64,000 nt of DNA from Myrica gale (lineage: Eukaryota > Streptophyta > Magnoliopsida > Fagales > Myricaceae), in NCBI GenBank assembly GCA_963930655.1, contig OZ005605.1:19227501-19291500 (forward strand). The letters run 5' to 3'. The notes under the pieces were generated by a model, which did not search any database, was not told where the DNA came from, and saw only the letters and a list, made by a program, of their open reading frames with translations. Every line of letters starts with the position of its first letter. The first letter of the stretch is position 1. Position numbers and translations under genes: made by a program. This document shows, piece after piece, positions 35,024 to 47,093 of this stretch.

Positions 35024-36526
35024 ATGGCCTACCTTGCCCTTCTCCTTGTGCTACTTTCATGTTTTCTAACATTCTTTGCTTCGACCTCGGAAGCCGATTA
35101 CAGTACCCCACAACCTTGGAGTCCTCAGGGCGGTAAGAAAGTGTTTAACGTGATAGACGCATGCTGGCGCACCAAACCAAATTGGTGGTGGACCAACCGC
35201 CGTGCTTTGGCTGATTGTGCTGTGGGTTATGGCAAAGATGCAATAGGAGGAAAATTCGGGGCAATATACACAGTCACCACCCCTGAAGACGATCCTGTAA
35301 ATCCTAAACCGGGGACACTTCGATACGGTGTAGTCCAAGCACAGCCACTATGGATCGTTTTCGTCCGCGACATGCTGATCGTACTCAAGAACGAGCTTAT
35401 TATGAATAGTTTCAAGACCATAGATGGTAGAGGGGCTAAAGTGGAGATTGCATATGGGCCATGCATCACGATTCAATACGTTAGCCACGTTATTATACAT
35501 GGGATCAGTATTCATGACTGTAAGCCGGGGAAAAGTGGCCTTGTTAGGAGCAGTCCAACTCATGTTGGACATCGTCGAGGCTCAGATGGAGATGCCATTT
35601 CCATCTTTGGATCTTCTAACGTCTGGATCGACCACTGTTTTCTTTCCCGTTCCGCCGACGGCCTCATTGATATAGTCCATGCTTCAACTGCGATCACCGT
35701 CTCTAACAACTACTTCTCCCAGCATGATAAAGTACGCTGAAAACCTTTTGGTTCATCATTTTTTTCCTTTGTACTTCCTTGAGTCCCTAATGCAACAAGC
35801 GGCACATAATTGGGCTGCCTTTTTCCTTTTCCGTTCTTTTTGTCTATATGGAACTAATCCTATTGACCACGCACGTTGGGCTTACAGGTGATGTTGCTTG
35901 GACACAATGATGATTTCACCGCAGATAGAGTTATGAGAGTCACAATTGTGTTTAACCGTTTCGGTGCAGGTCTTATTGAAAGGATGCCCAGGTGAAGGAG
36001 ACTATCCGTTTCTAATTAATTTCCAGAAGTTAAAGGGAAATTTTCTCATGTGGATTAGCTGAATTGCAGGGTCAGGTTTGGATATGCCCATGTCGCCAAC
36101 AATAAATATGAAGAGTGGCTTATGTACGCGGTCGGCGGCAGTGCTGACCCAACCATCTTCAGTGAAGGAAACTACTTTTTAGCTTCTAACTTTCGCTTTG
36201 CCAAACAGGTACCGACTGAGCTTGACGTTCACTAGACAGGGAATGAATTATTAGAAACATACTCGTATCGGATAGGGAAACTGACAATCGTGCGTACTTT
36301 TGTGCTTCTTGGATGACTGCAGGTTACCAAGCGAGAGGCAAATGGTGCCTGGAAGAATTGGAAATGGAGATCATCTAAGGATGTATTTGTCAATGGTGCT
36401 TATTTCGTTCAATCTGGGTGGGGAAGCTGCAATCCGTATTACTCTCGAGCCCAATCATTTGCTGTTGCTCATGGGTCAATGGTCCCTGCTCTGACATCGG
36501 ATGCTGGTCCTCTGCATGACTTGTAA
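35024..36526 (+). CDS. Pectate lyase, polysaccharide lyase family 1 (4 exons, 384 aa)
   Basis: Exons 35024-35731, 35888-35991, 36070-36208 and 36323-36526 (TAA) join in frame to 384 aa. Residues 1-24 are a signal peptide. The start MAYLALLL was chosen over an upstream in-frame ATG at 34859 because it begins the signal peptide. The mature part has [13 protein letters not shown], a Ca-binding/active region [18 protein letters not shown]...ADGLID (about 188-218), [10 protein letters not shown], and [16 protein letters not shown] with the catalytic Arg (about R268-R271). The enzyme cleaves de-esterified pectin in the wall by beta-elimination, needing Ca2+. It differs from the common plant form at several usually fixed positions (RMPRVRFGY rather than RMPRCRHGY), so it may belong to a divergent clade. 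Confidence 0.95.
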
Positions 36527-37407
36527 TTTACGCTAAGGCTCCTAATTTGGTTAAGAATTTTCTTTTCTTTGCAGATCCTTAATTTTCCTCCCTGAAGTGA
36601 TCATATACAAACTAGCTTCTTTAGAAGCAAGCATGTATCACATTTAGCACTCGAGAGTAATTGGAAGGGAACTTGCATGTATCCGAAGGCTTGTAATCAA
36701 TCTTAAATAGCATTTTGATACTGTATACTCGAAAGCAGAAAGTTAATCAATATTTTTTGGGGGTAAGTAATCAATATATTGATAGAGATGTGTATCACGA
36801 GAAGGGTAAAGATTCCCAAAGGAGGGATTTCCAAGTTAAGGGATAGACTGTGTTTTATCTAAATATAACGATCTTAATTAACACACGTCATTTAATGAGT
36901 TGAGATTAATTTGAGTACATGACTTGTGCAAGCCATATTATTTATTAAATAACATGAATTAATTAAGACCCTTATATTTTTTAAATGAAACACAGTATTT
37001 TTTAAGGACACTTTCGGAAATCCCTCATCCGAAGGGAAACCATTCCCTCGTGGGAAAACCAAATGGATATATATATATATATGTCCACGTGCTTGCCACT
37101 GGACCTGCTATGTAGTAGAAAACACCATCTAAGAGAGAGATGGACGTTGCAGCCTATCTCCCTCTTCTTTTACGGACTCTTATCTATCTTTCACTTTTGG
37201 CTCAAAATTATACGTCTTGTGAAAGAATGGTAAGAGAAAAGACGAGTAGACGGCACTGTAAAGCAACATATATAATGGGCTCTCTTTATATTCTGAGATA
37301 GACATCGAAACAGAAGATGCCACCAAAGTAGCTTGCAGGTTAAAGTATAAAAGCAATCGAAAAATTAATAAAAGAAAAGGCAAGGTATATTGAGTTGTTG
37401 ATTGTCT
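36527..37407. other. Convergent intergenic region
   Basis: Lies between the 3' ends of the pectate lyase and WAK-like genes. It contains the fold-back repeat at about 36798-37050 and a TA microsatellite near 37065-37082. Confidence 0.6.
36798..37050. mobile_element. Fold-back MITE-like inverted repeat (about 250 bp)
   Basis: The left arm contains GAGGGATTTCC, ACTGTGTTT and TCTTAATTAA in that order. The minus strand of the right arm shows the same words in the same order at similar spacing. Ends are approximate and no duplication was fixed. Confidence 0.55.
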
Positions 37408-38626
37408 TCAGAAAAGCCTGTTCTCATTGCTTTGAACCCCACATGTCACTGGTGCCTTAACTCTCACTTTCCTCAAGTACCATATACCAGCTCCAATTCC
37501 GAAAGCCCCAGCAGCTGAAACTGCAGTTACTGTCCCTGCACATTAACAAAGAAACATAATATAGGTCAAGAATGAAGAAACTCCCAGCACAAAATTCTTG
37601 CTTTAAAGATTCTGAAGTTTCATATAACAAATTCAATTTATTACCTGCAATAACTCCAACTCTTCTGTGTTGCCCAGAAAGTCTATGATCTAGACAGTAA
37701 TTCAGAGAAAGAGAAATTTCAATTCGGGGTTGACTCAATATCTAATCCAATAAACATTTCGGCTTCAAAAAATCCTTGAACATACCTTTACAATACGTAG
37801 TGATATTTACTTCCTCGCAAAGACACAGGAAGCTCTGTGACTGAGTGTCAAATCCGCATGTACCACTACCCTTCAATGTATCCTGACACTGAAGGCAACG
37901 AGTAGTCACCAGAATGTCATAGTCAATCCTAACTCCATATTCAGGGACTTGATCATATGGTTGAGGTTCACCAATATTTCTCCAGTACACGCTAGTATAA
38001 CTAGCACAATACTTGAGCATCAGCCTCAGTGACTCGGTGGCTTTGGGATAGTAGGAACAGCAAGAAGTGACACTCAAAACAGAGGGACACTGTGGTAGGT
38101 GCCTGCAAAGATAACTAGAACTATCACAAGACGAGTCACACCGCTCAGGGAAGTGTTCACAAAACATTGGCTTTGGCTGAATGATCACGTCATCTTCACT
38201 ACAGTTGAAGAAGAGGTAGTCATTCTGCGGGGAAACTGAGAAATGTGTGCTTGTATCAAGGCTAAACGGCCTGGTTGGACGGAAGTTGTCTCCATCCTGG
38301 CAATTCCACATGAAAGGATCAGTAACTAAAATGTGAGGATCGGAATAGCTCAGGTTACTGACTGGGTATCTCCCTGAAGGTGTCCGGAGCTCAAGTTTTC
38401 CCGAGTCGGAGCAGACGAGCATATGCCGGTAATAAGGGCTTCCACACCCATCATCAATGCCAAAAGGGTAGTTTATAGGAATGTTGCCGCAAGATGTCCT
38501 GCAACGGCTGGCTTGAGCTGCTGTGAGGCTGAGAAATGGGAGGATAAGTTGAATTATTAAGAAAAAGAAAGAACATGTAGAACTCCTAGTTCCTGATAGG
38601 GTTCTGTAGGTGCAAAGAGAAGCCAT
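37408..38626 (-). CDS. Kinase-less wall-associated receptor-like protein (GUB_WAK_bind, WAK_assoc, one TM; 337 aa)
   Basis: Minus-strand exons 37786-38626, 37645-37689 and 37408-37535 join in frame. Residues 1-39 hold a signal peptide. CRTSCGNIPINYPFGIDDGCG begins the galacturonan-binding GUB_WAK domain. A Cys-rich WAK-associated region follows, ending GTCGFDTQSQSFLCLCEE. Exon 3 supplies a membrane helix (about 300-320, AVSAAGAFGIGAGIWYL) and a short basic tail ending NRLF. No kinase domain exists in or near the gene. Such short relatives of WAKs are known in plants. Likely a plasma-membrane protein contacting wall pectin; signalling partner unknown. The single-ORF reading to 37742 is rejected because GTATGT at 37785 is a donor. 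Confidence 0.9.
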
Positions 38627-39045
38627 AAGAGACTTTGAAAGAGGTTTAGATGGTTTCCCATCTAAGAATATTTGTGGTTTAAGGAAAGCAGTCGGATGAG
38701 TAAAGTGATATCTTAACGACAGAAAGAATCTCTAGGTCGTTCTTTAATCTTTCACTTTGCTCCTTTTTCTTTTGCATTCTTTGAGGCATGGTGATTTCTG
38801 GCTTTAGAAGGCGAGAGAGTACCGGGTAATGATGAATGAGCATGTAGTCTTCTTTATAAATTAATTAAACAGCAGATTTTTAAAGATCTAATTCTTCATC
38901 TGATCCCCTCTTCTTGATTAATCTCATTTGCTCTTCACCGACATATTCATGTTACCAAATTATGAATACACAAGTAATTCAGAGTTTGATATAAACCCAC
39001 AAGAACATATAATTAAAGGAATAATTAATCATTTCGGGTCAAATA
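38627..39045. other. Upstream region of the WAK-like gene
   Basis: No gene seen; presumed promoter and 5' UTR of the gene on the minus strand. Confidence 0.4.
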
Positions 39046-39685
39046 TGTTGGGTTAATTCCATTCATGTGAAGAAAGCCCAAGTGGGGGTCTTTTACTAAG
39101 GCCAAAAGCCTAGTAGAGTTTTAACTTTTAACCCTACGGAGGAGTTTTAAGTTGTACGGATTGAAGAGAGAAATATAAGAGAAAGACAATTTTTCTCATT
39201 CACACCTAAGTTTCATCAATGTCTTGATACTGCTTCATCTGTTATCCGTTCGAGCTGAAATTTGGAGGAGATGTTCATGACACAAGGAGCTATAATCTCA
39301 ATGGTGGAGATCAAATTGCAAGCTCGAAAACTAGGCTTCATGCCCATGAACAGTAATCACGAGTTTTAGTATTTTCTCTCTGTTTTTCGTTGTATTTGTC
39401 AAGATTGATATCATCTTGAAGAGACCTATAGTTGTGACTAGAGAAGACATTGTGTACCCTTTATTCAGTTGATAGTGGAGGTTTTGACTGGATTAGGTCC
39501 AGTAATTTTTCTTCCTCGCACCGGGGAAGTTTTCAACGTAAAAATTGCTTGTGTTGTTCTGGCTTGGTGTGATTGATTATCTTTAGATTATTTTCAGTAC
39601 ATATAATTGTTGGGATTGCACTCTATTTGCTTGCATCTAGAGAGAAGAATTATTTCGTTGTTTGTTTGTGTTATCTCTTTCAACA
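39046..39685 (+). mobile_element. Probable solo LTR (640 bp)
   Basis: Starts TGTTG and ends CAACA, the inverted ends of an LTR. It is flanked by AAATA (39041-39045) and AAATC (39686-39690), which agree at 4 of 5 positions. It contains the phrase CTTCCTCGCACCGGGGAAG followed by a splice-like GTAAAAAT, common in plant copia LTRs. No internal domain or primer site follows. Confidence 0.55.
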
Positions 39686-40640
39686 AAATCTAGCTCTGAT
39701 CAAATAAATCACACAATTTCTCACCACGTAATTTTACTACAACACATGCCAAGTCATATCCCGCAATACAATTGCTTAATTAATTTGGAATTAAAGGAAT
39801 TATTGTCTTCGCTGATGAATACCCTGTATTAGATCAATCAAGCGGGGCGAGTTAACAACCACTGTCATTATGATTACATGACAGAAAACCCTAGACAGAA
39901 GGGAGTCATGAAGATCCTGTATAGGGAAGAAAATATTAGCCAGGTTGGAAATTTGAGAGTAATTTTCTGGTAAATCCATGATAAAATAGAGGACAAGGCC
40001 AGCGTTAAAGAATGGAAAACTTATAAAAAAAAGAAAGGAAAACCCCGAGCTTTATGTATGAAACCCTAAAAGTTTGAAAGTCGAAAATAAAACTTATGTA
40101 ATAAGGATAAAAGAGAAGTATTAGATGCTCTGAAACGCCGGCAGGGTATAATGAGTCTCGAGAAGTACCCCCATGCCGTGTCCAATAGTAGCATTGGCAG
40201 TACCGGGGTCAGATGAATCGTTAAGAATTCGAAAGGCCGGGAAGCGAAAGGTTAGAGATAACTGACACGTTGGTCAAATCAAAGCCCCACCAGAGCACGT
40301 CTGTTAGCAAAAGTTGACAAGAACGATATTGTTCCAATTAAGAAAAAATATGCGCGAAATGAGAAAATTAAATTATACTCTTAAAATTAAAGCCTACAGA
40401 TCAATTTATAGGTATCCAGCAGGATATCCCTTTCTAAACATGGGTTAGGCCCTAATAAAAGCCTACTAAAAAAAAGAAAAAAAAAAGAAGAAAGAGAAAA
40501 GAACGAGAAGCTGAAATTAAAAGATGCACTAACATGAACTATTTACATCAGAAACCCTGACATTACATTACATGTAGATTATGAAGATGGAAAAAGCCAC
40601 ACAATTCATAAAACCCCTAGCAAGTAGGATAAATTTGTCT
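39686..40640. other. Intergenic, no supported gene
   Basis: AT-rich with several purine runs. Nothing recognised. Confidence 0.4.
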
Positions 40641-41404
40641 CAGGTCTAAGAAAAGTTATCTTGCTCCGCTTCATCAAAATCACTTAATCCATCTTCATCG
40701 TCAATGAAAAACCTCAGGTTGCCGTCAGCACTAAACCATTCAATCCTAATAAGCGGCCGAGGAATGACCCAAGGGTCATCCCAAGTATCATGCCAACCCC
40801 CACTAGGGTTGGGATTATAACATCCCCTACGTCATACAGGAGTCCGTGGGAATATTAGCATACTCCAGGAAGTTAAGGTCCCACATGTTGTAATTTATTT
40901 CAAAAATCTTAAGAACTTCAAGCCTCATCCTTCGAAATTTGGGAAAAAAAAAGAACTATTCTATGACCATAAATGATATGTAGAAGAGGACAGATGTCCC
41001 CTCCCTCAAGCACGAGAATAATGCAAGCCGTATAAGCCCCTTAAAGCTGCCCTCGTTTCTCGCAATGGTAACTTCCCGGCTGAAAGTGGTCCATCGACAG
41101 TTATCTGAAGGATAATTCAACAAACCCTCAAAAACTCTCAAGAGCTTGACTTCATGGTTTCCATTTCTAAGGAAGCATCGTAGGCCCCTCATGAAGACTT
41201 CATCCCTCTAATAGCAAGGGGTAACATTCTAATAGCAACCATTCTCAGTAATGAGGGGTTGCAGATCAAATCCCTAAGCTGGCTATAGGTTTTAGCCAGT
41301 GCCAATAAAGTAGCAAGATGAGATTCTAGTAAGAGGGGGAGGATCATAGAGATTAACTCAAAAGGTGGAGTAATCAGTAAGCAAGGAAGATCTGTGTTGT
41401 CCAT
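40640..41404 (-). pseudogene. F-box-like gene remnant 1 (frameshifted)
   Basis: From 41404 the frame reads PPFELISMILPLLLES...LALAKTYSQLRDLICNPSLL, an F-box helix pattern, and stops at about 41189. A second frame continues with MRGLRCFLRNGNHE, so a one-base shift lies between. A third piece near 40640-40820 reads as a coherent acidic C-terminus (IRIEWFSADGNLRFF...DFDEAEQDNFS, then TAG). Similar F-box plus repeat layout is known in plant proteins such as Arabidopsis At1g67623. Assignment of the third piece to the same gene is inference. Confidence 0.5.
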
Positions 41405-41580
41405 GGTAACAAACGGAAGAATATCGAAAAAGATAAACCTTTGGCAAGCAGATGGATAAGTTCTTAGGGCAAGAAGGAAGCAGGAAATGAGAATGAAGGA
41501 AAGAAAGTGGAAAATGAGCTAATTTATAAGCTTGTCCGAGACTTTTAGGAAATCCGAAAAGAATTTCGAGATTAGAGTAA

Positions 41581-41883
41581 GGGGTAAAGTCACTTTGAAC
41601 CTTTAAAATATCAAGCAAATTACAAATAGGACCCTAAACTACCAATCTCGGCACATTGAGGCCACAAATTACAAAATTTTATCAAATCGTGCCCTGAACT
41701 AAAATCTGACTGTCAAAATTGTGCCACGTGGCTCAAATCTGGCGATTTTGACAGTCAGATTTTAGTTCAGGGCGCAAATTGATAAAATTTGATAGTTCGT
41801 GGGCTCAATGTGTCAACATTTGTAGTTTGGGGCCCTATTTGTAAAATGTTTGATAGTTTAAGCGCTCAAAGTGACTTTTTCCC
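41581..41883. mobile_element. Mutator-type fold-back MITE (303 bp)
   Basis: A nearly continuous hairpin: GGGGTAAAGTCACTTTGA at the left mirrors TCAAAGTGACTTTTTCCC at the right, and the centre holds a long perfect stem around CTGACTGTCAAAAT / ATTTTGACAGTCAG. Flanks TTAGAGTAA (41572-41580) and TTAGTGTAA (41884-41892) agree at 8 of 9 bases. Confidence 0.88.
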
Positions 41884-42599
41884 TTAGTGTAATTTACGAA
41901 AACTCAGTCTATGAATAGGGTCCTTGATGACGTTACATAGCTCCAGGCTTTTTTTAGAGCTCTCATTTATGAGCTAGAAGTTAAGTGTCATATCAACGTA
42001 AAAATTGCCAGAGTTACGTGTGCTTTAGAAATTATGGAACAATACGTATGGAGACAAGGAAAAGGAAAAGAAGAGAGAAATGGCAGTCATATCTTGTTAT
42101 ATCAGTACGAAGGTATGTATATAGAAAACCTTTTTACATACCACATCCAAAAGGCCCCACCATGATGATCCCAAGTAAGATCTCATAAGAGAAAATAGAA
42201 AGCTGAGAGTTCACCTATTTGGTATACCTTAACTCCTGCTTTCTTTCCAAAAACTCTGCACGTGGAGGGCAGAAAAGGAAGAAAAGAAAAATGAAATAAA
42301 AAAGAGTATTGCACATCATGCTAGATATTTAGAACCTAATATTCACACGAGACAGGACAAATTGCAGTTCCTGGCTAGCCCGGTAGGGCACACAGAGGGC
42401 TACGTCAAATATGCTCGGCTTGGACACTGAAATAAGGAACCATACAGCTGGGATGTAGGGGAGGTGTCATGCAACCCTTTATGCAAATTGGGGGCTTTCC
42501 TCCCTTTATGGGGCTGAATCACCCCAAGCTTCACAAAATACTTCAATGACCCCCGTCCTTTCCCACTGCATGTTCTAGGGACCTAGCCTTTGTTTAAGA

Positions 42600-43063
42600 G
42601 CATCAAGTTTCTCTCATACCTCACTATCTACTTCGTCATTGAACATGTTTAGCATGCATTCGGTATAGATAGAACGAGTGCACTGGAGTTGACTAGCTCG
42701 GGCAGTCATCCTCTCTCCTGCTCGATAATCAGTCTTCAGTCCAAATGCTAGCTCTACCCCTTCAAGGAAGAGAACATCTGGACTCTCGTACCTCTGTAAA
42801 TTTTAAATGAAGTCCTGAACTGAGGGGCTACGATCCATACAAAGGGGAAGTTTTTCAAACTTGATACTTTGAAGCACTAGAGGTAACTTGGATATCTCAT
42901 TGACTTTCAAACTCACCCTCACCAGTTTAAAGTATCCCTCTGCACCAATATCTTGAACCACTCGGGAGAATATATTAGTTAATAGTTTAGAAGAAAGGTA
43001 TGAAAGAGAAGGAGATATCCGAGGAGTTCTCTTCCTCTTCCGATAGGTTCTTGAGCAAGACAC
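42600..43063 (-). pseudogene. F-box-like gene remnant 2 (in-frame stops)
   Basis: The frame from 43063 reads SLSYLSSKLLTNIFSRVVQD...FKLVRVSLKVNEIS, an F-box pattern like Arabidopsis At1g67623-type proteins, then LVLQSIKFEKLPL. A TAA interrupts at about 42803, after which the same frame continues RYESPDVLFLEGVELAFG and ends in a decayed stretch with another stop near 42620. Probably a dead copy of the same family as remnant 1. Confidence 0.6.
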
Positions 43064-43201
43064 GGGGTTAAATTATTGGAAAGGTGAACAACCAAAAAGG
43101 GAGGCTTGGTGATTTAAAGAAAGGAAACGCTCGAGTCTTATTAAGTAAGAAGGTAGTGAAGAAACCCACGAGGAGAATTCATGAAAAAAAAAGACATCAA
43201 C

Positions 43202-43885
43202 TTTTTTTTATAAGTAAGACAATTTTATTAAAGACAAAGAAAGCTAATAGAACAAGAGACTATACTGACAAGAACTAAAGCAAACACGCTAACAAATTAA
43301 CAAAATCCACAAAGGACAGCCTAAAACCGACAACCCACAAAAACAAAGAATGCAACAAAAAACCTCACAAACTAGCTAAAGATGCAGCCATGTCTTCGAA
43401 ACATCTTTCATTCCTTTCCCTCCACAAGCTCCACCAAATGCATGCCGGAATCATATTCCAAATGGTCAAAGCAATTGGATTCTCAAAATTCCTCCTCCAA
43501 CAACGCAAAACATATACTACATTCCTAGGCATAACCCAATCATAGTTAAGAATTCTCAACACTTGCCCCCACAATCCTTTGGCCATCGAACAATGTAGAA
43601 GGATATGATCAACCGTTTCACATTGCCCCCACAATCCTTTGGCCATCACTCAGTCACGCAAACACCTACACTCCTTAAGTTGTCAATGATCAAAATTTTT
43701 CATGAGTGGCCTCCCAAACAAAGAAAGCGACTCAAGGGAGAACCCAATTCCTCCAGCAAAGACTCCAAGGGAAATTCACATTGGACCCCTTCATAAACAA
43801 AGCATAGATCAATTTCACAAAGAAGACACCACTCTTAGAACCCCTCCAATGCATTTTATCATCACCCCTCTCCTCATACTCCTAA
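43202..43885 (-). mobile_element. LINE 3' part (zf-RVT), downstream half of a LINE split by the CACTA element
   Basis: The minus strand encodes the zinc-finger RVT region of plant LINEs: MHWRGSKSGVFFVKLIYAL, FPWSLCWRNWVLPRVAFFVW, CETVDHILLHC, then CIWWSLWRERNERCFED. Stops and frame changes show it is dead. A run of T at 43202-43209 is the poly(A) tail on the minus strand. A 25-bp segment (43563-43587) is repeated 60 bp on (43623-43647), duplicating the AKGLWGQ codons. Confidence 0.85.
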
Positions 43886-43899
43886 CACTACAAAAAAAT

Positions 43900-44345
43900 C
43901 GGGTTTTAACAGCGGTCTTTTTAGCGACGCTTGCTAAAAACGCCGTTATAGAACGCCGTTAAAAGTCACCTATAACGGCGTTTTTTGTGAGCACCGCTAA
44001 AAAACCGCTGCTAAAAACTTCGAACGACGGTTTTTTTAGCGGCACTCCTTAAAAACGCCGCCAGAAAGACCGCTGTTAAAAGACAACGGAGTTTTTAGCA
44101 GCGATTTTTTAGCGGCGCTCACAAAAAGCGCCGCTATTGGTGACTTTTAGCGGCGTTTTTTATTGAGCGCCGCTAAAAAGACCGCTGTTAAAAGACAACA
44201 AAGTTTTTAGCAGCGGTTTTTTAGCGGCACTCATAAAAAGCGCCGCTATAGGGGACTTTTAGCGGCGTTTTTAAGGAGCGCCGCTAAAAAGACCGCTGTT
44301 AAAAGAAAACGAAGTTTTTAGCAATGGTGACTTTTAGCAATGGTG
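43900..44345. repeat. Left subterminal repeats of the CACTA element (about 112 bp, 2.3 copies)
   Basis: Units begin GACCGCTGTTAAAAG and contain GGCGCTC...GCGCCGCTAT hairpins. Copies start near 44070, 44180 and 44291. Each unit contains both orientations of the AGCGGCG word, so the DNA can fold extensively. Such repeats are the usual transposase binding sites of CACTA elements. Confidence 0.85.
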
Positions 44346-44729
44346 ACACAGATTTTGGTGATCGCCGTTATATAAGTGTACCCGCGTGTATTGTGACTCA
44401 ATTTATTAGCATATATCATGTATATGATAAACACATATAACAATGCAATGTTATATAAAAAGTATTATACTTTTAAATTATAAGTATTATTTAGTGCCAA
44501 ACAGGATGAGAACTTAGAATACAAAAGGAGACTTAGAAAAGGCAATTATTTGTATTTTGAACAGGATGAGAAATTACAAAAAAAAAATCATTTTGCGCCA
44601 AAAGTTTTCATTTAGCGCCAAACGTTTTCACTCCCGTAAAAAACCCCTCTTTTATTTTGTTGATTCTCAATCTCTTCTCTTCTCATCTTTCTCGAAGGAA
44701 AACTTCTTTCTTTAACGCCAGAGACGGGT

Positions 44730-44912
44730 TTGCTTCTCTCAAATCTGACCTCGTTTCACTTGAGGAGCTTTCTGAATTTGGAATCTTTGGATAAGAAGGG
44801 GATTCAACACTTGACCTATCTTGAATATTTGTCTTTCAGGGAGTTCCTTAAGCTCAAGTGCATGCCAGACAGGGGGCTTGCTGAATACTTGTATGTCATT
44901 AACATAATCTAA
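44730..44912 (+). pseudogene. Captured NB-LRR leucine-rich-repeat fragment in the CACTA element
   Basis: A 60-codon frame reads LTSFHLRSFLNLESLDKKG, IQHLTYLEYLSF, then LKLKCMPDRGLAEYL. This matches the C-terminal LRR pattern of CC-NB-LRR proteins, where a phrase like NLESLDKKGLQHLTSL...CPKLKCMPERGLP recurs. Only one to two repeats are present, without NB-ARC. Confidence 0.65.
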
Positions 44913-47093
44913 TAGTTGTTAATCCATGTTAATCGACTTTATCTAAGTTTGTTCTTTCCATCAAAGAAAGACGTAAAAAAAATTGTGAGAAAATGGAAAG
45001 AGTGAATAAACCTTTTATATATACATAAACACAACCTAAAAAAATTACTTGGTTAATTCAATACCAATGTAATCATTATTGTATAGTTTAGAAAACATCT
45101 ATTATCATACTTATAATGAGCATATATTTTTTGAATAATTAGTAATATAATACTATTTAATTAGGACATATTATTTAATTTCAAACAAAAAATATTGTGA
45201 GATTAGATTATGCAATTAAAATACATAACTTAATATATAGTCTTAGAGACTATGATTTAGTCATTAGGTATATAGGTACATAAATTACTTAAAGGCTATA
45301 ACTTAATAAATAGTCTTAGAGGCTATGATTTAATTGGTATGTCAATCGAATTGAATAATATCTAAGCATGGAGGTTTTGAATATTGTCATATATATACCA
45401 ATTAAGGTATTATAAAACAAGTATATATATACACATTAGTTTACTAGGAATATATTACTTAGGACAAAGATATATTCATTAGCACAATAAGAATGATTAA
45501 TTTTTTTAGTTGTCATACATGTTGTATATGTACACTCGTGGTTTATAGAATAAGATAACCTCTTTAGAAAAGTTTGCAAATGATTTGTTATTATCAAAAT
45601 TAAATGACCAAAGTTATCACGTAACCTTAGTTATGTCACTAAATGCTATAACCATAAAGAGCATATAGTAACTTGCCATATAGTTACTACCAAGTACTGA
45701 GATTTTCTAAATACTAAGTATAAAATTCTAAGTCATTTTACGCACTAAGTATTAGGCTATATACAAAGCATTAATTTTTTAAATTATAAATACTAGATAC
45801 TATTTAATTAAGATTATTATACTAATTGTGAAAAAAATGTTAAATAATATGTGATGCATCTAATAGTAAGTACTAAGATTTTGAAATAAAGTTACTAAGT
45901 ATTAAGATTTTCAGTTTATGTAATATAATTTTAATTTATGTGGAATAACAAAATAAATGTTATATAGTCATAACTATTAGAAGAAGAAAAAATAAAAGAT
46001 AATTATTTTTATATAAGTATAAAAAATATTAAAGAAGTGGGCGCGAAAATTTGATTTCGCGGCAAAGTCACGTTTTCGCTCCCCGCTACTATTTTTATCA
46101 AACCGCCCCTTTTTTGGTGCCCAGTGGCCAGTGATGGCGGAATTAAGAACACCCAGGCCAAACTCCCCCATCTCGCACGACTCTCCCTCTCAGCTCACCC
46201 CCTCTCATCTCAGCTCCTCCTTCACCAGCGTCCGGTGACCTCTCGGCTCACTCCCTCTCAGATCCTCGTCCGGCCTCTCCTCTCGGCTGACTCCCTCTCA
46301 GCCTCTCTTTCTCTCTCTCGGGATCTGTTTCTAATTTATCCGAAAAATGAGGGTTTGTAAAAGGGGCCAATTCGATCGGGATTGTTGGTTTCCTAACCTC
46401 CTAAATCCAACCAATTTCTCTGACCAGACCTGTCTCTGTCATCAGCGACCCAGGATGGAAACAGACCATTTTGGTTTGGTTATGGTCAGTTACGTTTGGT
46501 TGGTTTGATGGGTTGGGTATTTTGACTGCCCATCCAACCTAATGTGTGTCAGATTATGTAAGGCTCGCACCTACATTCTTCTTCTACTATTTAAGCGTAT
46601 TCAATTCAATTATTGCAGGAGATTTCTTCAGCAAGATTTTGATACAACCCTTGCTTATTGCAATCAGGACCGTAAACAAAGGACCGAGGTATGTTCTATA
46701 ATTTTCCAGCCTTTTTTTTGTATCTCTTTAGATAGAGGAAGAGTTGCTAATAATTGCAATTCATTGTTCATCATCCTCATTTTTAATTTCCTTCTGTCTC
46801 TCTCAAATTTGTTTGACCCGTCGACTCCAGTGCACTGCCCACCTTCGATTGCCGCCGGCCCGCCGTGATCCGGTGCTCGTGCACTCTTCCAGGCAGCAGC
46901 CGCCAGCAGGTGATGGTGATGCCGGTGGTGGCTCCGTTGCCGCATCCTCAGACGTCTCATCAGCCAATGAGGGTCGTGCAAGTTTCTGCAAATCTGGTTT
47001 TTCCAAAAATTTGATTTTCGTTTGGCAATTGTGGTTGTTGGTTCATATAGTACTTGTTTACCTGTTTTATGCTTTGAATTTTGGGTTATTTAG

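Noticed and set aside
37742..37785. Continuation of the WAK-like first exon to the stop at 37742
   Set aside because: A GTATGT donor at 37785 joins in frame to two further exons encoding the membrane helix.
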